From Elmis aenea (taxonomy: Eukaryota > Arthropoda > Insecta > Coleoptera > Elmidae), in assembly GCA_947652605.1 (NCBI GenBank), contig OX393576.1, positions 48,274,966-48,338,965 on the forward strand: 64,000 bases of DNA, in the 5' to 3' direction. The position numbers and the translations under genes were made by a program. Below, one piece after another: positions 34,400 through 44,169 of this stretch. Below the pieces are notes generated by a model, which was not told the origin of the DNA, did not search any database, and was given only the letters and a program-made list of their open reading frames with translations. The first letter of the stretch is position 1. Every line of letters begins with the position of its first letter.

Positions 34400-36037
34400 C
34401 TAAGGGTGCATTCCTGGGGCCGCACCGAGACGAGGTCCATATAAAGAATAAGGCGAAAGGTAATGTGGTAGTCCTGGATGCCCAAGAGGAAAATTTGATA
34501 AGGACGATGAACTTAAGGATGGTGGCAACAAGGACGGTTTGCTGTAAGGATGGTATCTAGCCGTGGCGAGTGGACTAAGAGGTGGTGTAGGATATGTTCT
34601 GTGAAACAATGGATGTGTTGGAGGTAAATTCGTTGAATTTAACATGGATAAAGCAGAACTTGCTTCAGATATGGAACCAATTCCTGTATGAGTCCTTAAA
34701 TGTTGTAATAATTCTTCAGAACTAGAAAATCGTTTTCCACAATACGATGCATCTCCTGCGATCCAGTTGCAAATATATGGCAACTGTGATGCTGCAGCTA
34801 AAGCTGCCAACTGGGCATGGGCATAAGCTGCAGCAGCTGCCGCCGCGGGATTGTGGCTTAAATAACTTGCAGGTACTTTGGAAGCGTGATCACACTGTGT
34901 ACAGCCTGCAGGACACGAAGACGCTTTCCCTCCAGCGCCAGAAGCTGCTAGAAGATGGGCACTTAGGCTACATCCTGTGCAATAAGGATCTCTACACACT
35001 GATATCAGAGGATCAGAACCTAAACTCTTCATTCGGGCGTAATTAAGGTACGATCCTAAAGCTCCTGATTTAAGAGCTTGATGATGAGACATTAAACTAC
35101 TGGTCATAAGATCCATTGGTAATGGAAGTCCTTGAGTATGATACGCTCCCAAAAATGCCGTGGATGGATTTATGCTCGTGCCTGGTTTAAATGTTCCAAG
35201 AGGCAAATCCTTTATGGATGGATCGGTAGAAGACGTAAGTATACTAGACGTTACACCTGTTTTACCACTAGAAGAATAAGGTATATGTGGACTTGATGTT
35301 CTATCACTAGTTTTGTTGGTATAATTGCTTTCGTGAGAAGCGTCATTACCGTCATTTGCTGGCGTTTTCCTTTCAGTTACGGCAGGTGACGTACGCGGTG
35401 AAGTTTCACTGTGATTGCTACTACAGCGTCCATTTGATAGTCCGGATACACCGTTTTTCGGAGTAACAGGAGTTCTTACACGACTTCCGGTTGAAGAAGA
35501 ACTACCTCGTTCCTCAGGAGATTGCGTTTTTTCACGGGATAAGCATGAGTCATACGGTTTAAAACTAGATTTCACAATTACATCACTGGCATTAACTGAA
35601 GCAGGAGATTTAGTTTTGGAAGTCTCGGATTTTGTAGACTTGCTTTTTTCTGCGCTCTGGATTAACTTCGTATTTGGAGAATCAGCTCCAATTTGACTGC
35701 AAGTTTGAGCAAGAAGTGCCAATGGACTTTTCTTTGCGTCGAGCTGTAAATAAAAAAATTCAATTATTTTCTCCAACAGAAAAATTTAATGATCGGTAAT
35801 AAAATATACTGAACGAATTCCAATTAACTTTTAACTCTTTTGGTCTTGAAACTCTGGACAATTTTAATGAAAAATTGTGCTAACCGAATTACATACATTT
35901 ATAGATAAAATATTTGCTTGAATACTTTTATATTATCCCAATATTTTACAATGTCAACAAATAATAAAACTTCATACCGTGGTAGGTAATGGTGTTAAGT
36001 ATTCCGGTCTCAAGTACTGATTGCTTGAGGTTAACAT
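34400..36037 (-). CDS. noc: elbow/no-ocelli (NET family) zinc-finger protein, two coding exons
   Basis: Exon 1 (36037-35978) encodes MLTSSNQYLRPEYLTPLPTT. A 234-bp intron (35977-35744, GT-AG) follows, then exon 2 (35743-34400), phase 0, about 467 aa in total. The start was chosen because the spliced N-terminus matches insect NocA/Elbow proteins. Features: Sp-type motif SPLALLAQTC (26-35); FKPY at 81-84, the Groucho-binding type motif; Ser/Thr-rich middle; Cys cluster (270, 275, 278, 297, 301, 304); poly-Ala 320-326; one atypical C2H2 finger C345-X9-C355-X12-H368-X3-H372; Pro/Ser-rich tail ending YGPRLGAAPGMHP. Family members are nuclear corepressors acting in appendage, tracheal and ocellar/eye patterning. 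Drosophila has two paralogs (elB, noc); which name fits best is not decided by sequence alone. The gene stands alone in a wide intergenic region. Confidence 0.95.
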
Positions 36038-36250
36038 GTTTAACACTATTTCACTTAAGAATCACTTAATTAGTTTATATTCACTAGAACGTATTCCGGT
36101 TTATACACAATCGTATAACGTCATGTGACGGTAAAAGAAGCATCAGTGCTTTCGCTTTGCAATCGAGAGCATGACTGACGCTCACAACCGACGTACGACA
36201 GGCGCGCTCACCCGAACCTGACGTCACGCGTCTCTACATCCCCACTGCCG
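36038..36250 (-). promoter_or_regulatory. Putative noc/elbow promoter and 5' UTR
   Basis: CpG-containing, less AT-rich stretch directly upstream of the ATG. It has an arthropod initiator-like TCAGT on the minus strand (36178-36174), a perfect CRE-like TGACGTCA (36219-36226) and CGTCATGTGACG (36119-36130). No TATA box or DPE at the expected distance was seen. The transcription start is inferred, not shown. Confidence 0.45.
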
Positions 36251-39200
36251 TGAGCTTTGACACCCTCGACCGCAGATCACCATGTTATTGCTTCTTCTAT
36301 TTGCTTGTCGACACCCTTTATTTCGCCCTTTGCCCTCCACACTCTATAAAACTAATACACTATGCTATCATAGATATGCTTGTATTTTTTAGTCTATATG
36401 ATCTGGATGGTAGAGAACTATATTTCTTTCTGCTATTTTTATTAGCCAGTGTTTAAGCGAAAGATTACATAATTTCAACTTGTCGTTTTATTTTCTGTTA
36501 TTAATAGAATAATAAAAAAATTAAAGTACCAAGCCAAACCAAAGAGGAAATTTGATCGCTTTTCTTGATGGTGTTAAAGTTGAAAGACAAATAATGTTTT
36601 CACGGTTACGGCTGCCAGCTATTTATCACTTTTAAAGGCGTTGGCGTCTACTTTAGAACTAACTCTTTATTCTTTACTAAGACGGACACTGTTTTCCCGA
36701 AGTAAAACAAACATCATTCGACGATTCTCTATTATGTCTGATTGTCTTAGTCTTAAGTTTATGGTTGTGGATCAGCAATAAATGAAAAGAAAGCCATCGA
36801 AGTGAGTGTTTGGGAAGAGCAACGCAGCGCTTGGGATTAGACGAGTGGTCCCTAGAGAATGATCGGAAATGCGAAACCGAGCGGCGAAATCCTTTGGCCG
36901 TCCGCCATGCCGGCATCTTTAGGTCATACATCTTGTCACGTCCTTTGAGGCAATCAACCATGATTTATGCGTCCCGAATCCGACTCTCGAAGACATTCGC
37001 CGCGAGTTTCGCAGATGCCCTGACGAACTGATGACAAATAAATTATAGACCGTACCGCAGTAGTTAGCCAACTAACGGCCAAAAGTCGAGATAAAAATAA
37101 TTCGCGTAAAAGCATATTTACATCTTGCATCTAGGTCTCTTAACGAGCATAGGCTCGACAGCGATGACGTGTTTATGATGCAGCCGTTGATGTACAGACT
37201 CCACTAATGACTCGACATGTGTACATAGCCGACATGATAGCCTTCTGACTGAATTATTAACGAAGCATGTACGTAACAGCAGCGGTACTCGGCGACACAT
37301 CAAGTCATACATCTTGCTTATATTTACGACGGTTTGCGACTATTGTAGGAGCATAGTGCAAGCAGGCAGCTGTTCTTTGGCGGTAGCTGTGTTTGTTTTT
37401 CGAAATGCGTGACTAAAGGCGTTTAGTTTACCCCAGAGATTGTGTTTAAAGCACTTTATGTCAATCTGGAGTTTAACACCATGTGAACTTCCGAGAACTG
37501 TATATCACCGCAGGCCATAAAGATACGGACGGCTGTTTGGAAATAAATTACGACTAACTCATTTATAGCTCACCGTGTAAGTGCTTTTCTAAATTCTTCC
37601 AAATGGATTATTTTTATTTGTTGGAAAGATGTCTCGTACAGTACTAACAAATTTAATGTAAATCACTTATAAGTTATGTCTACACAATCAATTTACATTG
37701 GGTTATAAAAATAATCAATTTTAATAAATGTACGAGGTATTGACGGAAAGTAAGTATCGTTGGGCTTCGAAAAATCAAGAATTTATCAATTATTTTATCA
37801 AAAATAGATTCGCCAAATCTTACAATAATTACTTCTTTGCTAGTTTTCACCATTAAGACATTTATCATAACCAGGCTTCAGCATCTGTATACTCTTCTTT
37901 AGCCATGTTTGTAATGCTCATTCGACGCCATTTTCATTAAAGAAACTTTAACCAGCAAAGTACTTCTCCACATGCAGGAACAGATGATCTATTTGTTTCC
38001 AGCCAAATAATGTGATGAGAACTGAACTTTAAGCAGCAGTGTGTGCTCTTTGGAGAGCATCTTCAGCACCCAGCGTGATTGCAATTTTCGAAAATGTAAA
38101 CGGCAGAAAATTTAATCACTCCCGTTGTTTTTTAAAATCGACTCCGACTCCCGACTTTAACTCCCAACTTTTTACTAATGCACTACCCTGGAGAACATTT
38201 AAGGAAAGCCAGTTAAACCGGTATACAATATTTTCACAACAATAAAAAAGTTGTCGTTCACGGTCCTGTTTTTTTTTTTAAATTTCTGTTGATACCGATC
38301 GTTTGTTTTCGTTTGGATCGAATTAAAGACTCAGGCGTCTATAGTATTTTCGTACACCGCCTCCTCCAAAAAGCCTCGCCTTCTCGACTCTAACTCTGAC
38401 TCTCTATCCCTGGCTTAAACTCTGCCAAAATATCGTAGAGAATAGTTTTTGAAATTTGCTGGAAATACGAGGAAAGCGATGGCGTCAAAAGATCAGTGCA
38501 ACAGTGGTTATCTTCATAAGCGGCACCGTTCTCTACAGAGGGTTTTAAAAGCTGGTGCCTCATTATGATAAATGTCTAAATAATGATGAAAACTGAACAA
38601 GCAAGTAAAGATGGCAAATCCAATTCAAATACAAAATATTTTTTTATTAGTACGAATATGCATCGCTGAAGTAAAATATCAACTTAATACGAAAAATATT
38701 TCTTGTTTAAGTTCTAGATTAATCAGGCAAACTTTGTAGATGTCACTGTATTACAAACGTATAAAAACATTGTCTAAAAAAGTATGTATTTGCATGTGAG
38801 TGTATTTAAAAGAACAGAATTTTATCTACACATCAATCAATCGTGTGCTAAAATTAAATACCGTGAATCTAATTCAAGCAACAATTTTGGCAACATTGGT
38901 GCTAATACGTCATAATATCCACATATTTTGTTCTTTTCTTTAATTGCAATGTTAATGAAGAGCTATTTTGATAAAAGTTTTGTGTTGTTGGAAGTTATCG
39001 TTTGACAAAATATTGTTAATGTAAAATGCCTAAGTGCTGCATGTAACGTGGTCAGTTGTTATGAACAAATCTGTCCGGACAAATAAACGACGTGCACAGT
39101 GATTATATTTAATAGAAAATGACTGATGATGATCGACTTTGACAGTTGATTATTTTACTCTATTGAACATGAATAGAAACTTCCGTGAAAGGTCTTTTTT

Positions 39201-40350
39201 GAAAAGCCAATGTATCGTAATATATCATTAACGACACATGACATCGGCCATAACTAACACTAATATATTTTTGGATTAGTTACGCGGCGGGGCTCTGTAG
39301 TGAATGACCAAAATGACAAACCGGACATTGGCAGAACACCTCGAAGCAGCTGCAGTTTGGGACGAACCGCACTGTCACCATTAATTTATGTCGCCCTGAC
39401 TGGACAGCACTCGGTGTTCGATGTCCTTACATTATTTATGTCATAATGTCGTTTGAAAATAAGGCACTGTGTGCAATTTTGCGTATAATTCGGAACCAGC
39501 AGGGAGACGAGGGCGCAGTGAATGCCTTCGTCACGGGCTTATTGTGTCGGCAACCAACGGATTGATTTACTGCCGGCAAAGAAAAACACAACAGAAAGAA
39601 TAATGTCCCATTTCAATAACGCAATGTTCATAGAAAGCCATATATCAAATACTCACGCAACGCACAAACTCGGGCAATTGTAGCTTTGTGCGCACATTAT
39701 TGCGTGAAGACACGGCCGCTTCCAACGCCTATTTATACTTAACAGTCGCTACACAACTTTTGAAATACACCAACTGTCGTATAATTAATTAATAAATAAC
39801 AACATTGTTTTAAAATTATTAGAAATCAAGAGAAACTTTCCGTTTGCTAAGTTTGTTTTGTTCGAATTACCTGAAGCGTGCTCAAAAGATATATTTCATA
39901 AAAGTGACACAGCATTAGAATTTTATGAGTTTTATGGAAACATTGATTGAATAAAAAATTGAAGATAGAACTATAATGAATAATTATTTACTTCCAATTT
40001 GCATTGAAAACATCTGCTGCTTAACTACATTTTTACTTTAATTTTCCTTGTTATTTTTAGACCAACCGTACGATTTTAAGGTCAACCTTTGGCCAACATT
40101 TGGTCCAAATAAAATTATACGTTAACCTCTTTTGTGATTTTATTCATAATCGCTTAATAGGAAGAAGAGCTAAATAACAAAATAGCTGGATCGAAAATTT
40201 TATCACGCCACTAATATAAGTAAGAAGATCTTAAAAGAAACTAAGGCGCCAGTATTTAATGCATCCTTTTAGAAACTTGAGCGCTAACAAAATAAAACAT
40301 AGGATACCGACGAAGCAGATGAATTTTTTGAGAAAAATAGAATAATTTAG
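36251..40350. other. Upstream flank of noc/elbow; candidate regulatory blocks
   Basis: No convincing gene. Blocks at 36780-37060, 37110-37400 and 39240-39740 are clearly less AT-rich than the surroundings and not recognisable as transposons, so they are candidates for enhancers. A GACTCCGACTCCCGAC cluster near 38140 and a run of GACTCTAACTCTGACTCT near 38394 relate to the repeat at 22.8-23.1 kb. ORFs of 60-94 codons here show no domain. Confidence 0.4.
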
Positions 40351-40356
40351 ACCGAT

Positions 40357-40743
40357 TCATAAAGTTTGCAACAATAAAATCAGAAAAAGTCTGGGAGTGA
40401 AAGACACAGAGCTGAAGCAATACATTGGCAACAGGACAAGTGCCAAGGGCGCGAGACGTGAGGAACGCTTTCTTGCAATACCTGTCTTCATCAATCTGCT
40501 ACTAAAAATAAAATAAGTTAATAAGGGGTGCCATTTTAGAAATTTATCAAGGGCCCCAAAAGTATTGCTTCGGCTCTGGAAAGACATAAAATTAAAAGAT
40601 GGAGAGATACCAATTAAGATGGCTGGGACATCTACTACGCTTGTCAGAAAGCAGGTACGCAAAAATTAAATGGAAAACGAAGTTAAGAGGGAAAAATAGA
40701 GGAAAATCAAGAACAAAATGGGAAAACCAATTGAAAGACTAGA
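40357..40743 (+). pseudogene. Non-LTR retrotransposon ORF2 C-terminal fragment
   Basis: The plus-strand frame ending at TAG 40741-40743 reads YQLRWLGHLLRLSES, YAKIKWKTKLRGKNRGKSRT, KWENQLKD. The pattern (R)WLGHL-R then basic W...K-RG--R---W resembles the end of endonuclease/reverse-transcriptase LINE polyproteins. Upstream, about 40370-40430, KIRKSLGVKDTELKQYI-like residues occur in another frame. Stops and frame changes make it a relic. Confidence 0.55.
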
Positions 40744-40749
40744 AGTAAA

Positions 40750-42780
40750 CGAAGTCAGCTAGAGAAATGTTGGACAGTTAGCCAATGATAGAAAGAGAGG
40801 GAAAAAATAATAATAAACCAGAAAAAATATCTCGATACGGGGAGGTACAAGAGAACCCGATTAAGAAAAAGAAGACGAAAAGACAAATACGAAACTAATA
40901 ATTTTCACAACCATATTGAGAGTTTAAATTGGTTAACAGTTACAGGTGCAACTTAAAATAGTGAAGAATCATACTTAAGAAGTATCATGCGTGTAATTAA
41001 CTGTAATTTTAAGTTTGTAAAAAATATTATAAAGTGCTAAAAACTATCATAAAACGGCGACTGATTGCAAACATTTTCATTAGATAATTTGTTTTACTGT
41101 TTAACATTGACGCTAATCTATTAAAATCATTTATTTGCTAGTCACAGCGTAGGATAATTGCGTTAGCTGTTACTCTTTCATGGTTATCTCTGGAAGTAGA
41201 TACCAATGAAGTCGTTTGATAAAGACCAACATAGGATGGTCGAAACGTCAAATCAAGAAGACGCGGTTCCAAACCCGGGAACGAAGATTGTAACAGATAC
41301 CAATGAAGTTCCAAAAACTTTGCTTATTTAAATTCAAAAATTTTACATCTATTGGCAGAATTTTATAATTTAAATAACGGCATTGCGTATAATTAATATG
41401 TTGCGATTTGAATGTTCTAAAGATTTGCTTTGGCTAAAAGTTCAGGTCAAAAAGCACATATAATAATTAAAAAAGGTTTAAGCAATATTTTTATCCATTG
41501 TTTTTGGCTAAGAGGTATAATTTACTATAATGTTACACAACAGATAGTTCCTGTCGTCTAGAGCGGATCTAAATAGATACAAGCTCAAAAGTGGAAAGCC
41601 AATACAACATGAGTTATTGAGCGAAGGCTGGTTGTTGGTAGGATATACGAGCTCTGTAAAACTCACGGCGTGTACCAGATAATAAATGCCCAGACATTCT
41701 TTATAGCACCCCAATAAATAAGCCGGTTATTCTATTATAAACCGCAACAGAATAGCTGTCTGAGAGGTATTGTCGCCAAGGAAGACTTACACAGCCGTAT
41801 ATAACAACCCAGAACAAACACCCATTTTCCAGATTAAAAATGTTAGCTGCTATAGACGTTTATGTAGATCATCGATTATGCAAACTGTCAACATACATCA
41901 TTGTTAATGATATAGAGAATCCATCATACGTTCAATAATTTGTGGTGACAGCCAAAGCTGAGAGAAGATGACGTATTCGCAGGCCCACCCCCCATCAATC
42001 TTCATAACTAGTGTGAGGCTAATCCAGTGGCTATACAACAATCCGATATAATGATCCATAGTACATAGTTGCGTAAGTCCATTGTGAGCCAGAAATCCGG
42101 TATATATCGTGTATTGTTACAGCTGTCGACTGACGCATGTAAAGAGGGCATGCACGTCCTCAGAGAGATCTAATTCAAATTGAAAATGGGAATCCAATTG
42201 CATTTTGAATAAGTAATGTCAAAACAAATGACTATTGAAAGGTTGTTTGTTCCAATAATATCTTTTTTAGTAAAGGTTTGAAGTAAAAACGTCATTAAAA
42301 GCATCTTTTTAAAATAATACCACATGGTAATAGTTAAACTAAACGATTATAACATAATATTACCTAATCTATCCATTAACTTTAATTATCAAAAATTATT
42401 GCTAAATGGGCGAAGTAAAATTCCTTTTATTAGGAATTATTTCATTGCAAAGCTTAAAGACACACAACTTTTAAATTACGTACCTATACTTAAATTATTT
42501 TTTTTCATTAATATTGATTCATAAAAAATCAAAATACCGTTTACAACCAATTAAATACCAAATGACAGTATCATTTATTACAATTTTATAATATCGCGTA
42601 ATTCGATAGTATTTTTAGTAATTTTGTTATAATTATAGCTACATTTACAAATAATGAAAAATTTGATACATTCTTTATCACAAAAACTGTGTAGAATGGC
42701 TAATTCCAATTCATTGATTTGTTTTGGATTTTTGGTTGGTTTTTCAAAGGTTCCATATTTTTTTAAATGATTTCCTTATT
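40750..42780. other. Intergenic sequence; hammerhead-like motif at 41211-41249
   Basis: No gene was recognised. At 41211-41249 a GACC/GGTC stem is followed by GAAACGTC and preceded by TTTGATAA, a degraded match to the hammerhead ribozyme core (CUGAUGA...GAAA). Otherwise nothing with clear structure. Confidence 0.35.
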
Positions 42781-42785
42781 TTTGT

Positions 42786-43320
42786 GCGTGCGTGCAAATT
42801 TCAATGTTTTCATAGGAAATCTCGGTAACTATAAGAGTTTTGGAAAAACGGGCCCTATTTCCTCGATCTCTTTTTTCGAGAAAAAATTAATGGTGAAGAC
42901 TAAAATTAATTATCGTCTTTTATTTTCGAGTTATCACCGATAAGTCAATTTTTCGACTATTCGTTTTATGACTATATTTCGCTTGTTTATGAAAATAAAG
43001 AAAAATGATTTTGGCGTTCTACAAGCACTTTTTTGATAAGAATGCAGTGGCGGTGACAATTTTTTCAAATGATCGAAAAAGTGCCTGTAGAACGTCATAA
43101 TTATTTTGTTTTGTTTTCATAAACAAGCGAGATATAGTCATAAAACGAAACGTCGAAAAATCGATTTATCGGTGATAACTCGAAAACAGAAGACGATAAA
43201 CAATTTTAGTTTTTACCATTCACTTTTTCTCGAAAAAAGAGATCTAGGAAGCGCGGTCCGTTTTTTGATACCTCTTATAGTTGCCGAGATTCCCTATAAA
43301 AACATCGAAATTTTCCCACC
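42786..43320. mobile_element. Long-hairpin MITE with ACAGGGTG end
   Basis: The left half (about 42800-43045) and right half (about 43062-43318) are imperfect reverse complements over roughly 240 nt, e.g. GAGTTATCACCGATAA against TTATCGGTGATAACTC and TCTCTTTTTTCGAGAAAAA with its inverse. The right end is ACCCTGTA, inverse of the TACAGGGT end common to other repeats here. No coding potential; left border not sharp. Confidence 0.7.
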
Positions 43321-43324
43321 CTGT

Positions 43325-43466
43325 ATGGTGCCTGTACACCTGAGAGTAAAGTACTCTCGAGAGTAGCGTCGCCAAGGATACAGCCCCTGAGAGTAACTCG
43401 CGATTGGCTGTATCCTTGGCGACGCTACTCTCGAGAGTACTTTACTCTCAGGTGTACAGGCACCAT
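43325..43466. mobile_element. 142-bp palindromic element, copy 3 (opposite orientation)
   Basis: Arms are identical to copy 1 (3435-3576) over all 61 nt. The 20-nt loop is the exact reverse complement of the copy 1 loop, meaning the same element inserted in the other orientation. It abuts the ACCCTGTA end of the hairpin MITE. TA lies on both sides of TGGTGCC...GGCACCA (43324-43325 and 43466-43467). Confidence 0.9.
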
Positions 43467-43734
43467 AAGCGCACTTGGTTGCCTTCTTACTGGATACAGC
43501 TGTAAGTACATTCGCTCAGCTACTACAGTTTTTTTGGCAAAGAATTTAGCATCTCATCATGTAAAACTTTTCATTGTTTGTAAATGTAGCCCAATGTAGC
43601 CATGATTACAAAAAAATTGCTACAAGACTGACGAATTACACTACAATATTATAAAATTCTTATGTGATACCACAGACAAACACTATTGTCATTTGATATT
43701 AATTGGTTTTTTATTGTTTTTTTTTTCAAAGATA

Positions 43735-44165
43735 GCTTGATAAGGCAAAATACAATTTTTCTAGATTTTCTGAGTTATTTGTTTAAATAGATATGACAAG
43801 TGATATTCCATTAGGAAGAGTAACAAAAAATACACTTAACTAGCAAAGCCAACTAAGGCCCATAAGATAAAATTAATTTGGGGTAATAACTCAAAAATAG
43901 AAAGTGATAACAAAAATCTAAAATAATTTTGTATAAAAAAGTACCTCAAGAGAGTACAAATAAAATTGTTCAAATGATTAAGACAACAAAGTTATGAGAG
44001 AAAAAATATATTCAATATTTTCTGCTATAACTTCTAAAGTTCAAGGTGTGTATTTTTTAAATAGATTGTTACTTCTCCCATACTTGGGAATAATTCATCT
44101 AACCTGTATCTCTTATAATAAGCGAGATCTCTATGCAAAAATTCCATCCGAGACATTACTAAACA
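43735..44165 (+). repeat. Dispersed repeat family B, partial copy
   Basis: Shares AAAGCCAACT, GGTAATAACTCAAAAATAGA, ATGATTAAGACAACAAAGTT, TGCTATAACTTCTAAAGTTC and CTTATAATAAGCGAGATCTC with the other family B copies. It lacks the ACAGGGTG end. ORFs of 86-100 codons overlapping it are not supported. Confidence 0.6.
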
Positions 44166-44169
44166 AGGA

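Noticed and set aside
34747..35696. Plus-strand ORFs within the noc locus
   Set aside because: Shadows of the noc/elbow exon 2.
43325..43466. Loop of the third palindrome as an invertible switch
   Set aside because: Because the arms are symmetrical, insertion of the whole element in the other orientation gives the same result; no inversion event is needed.
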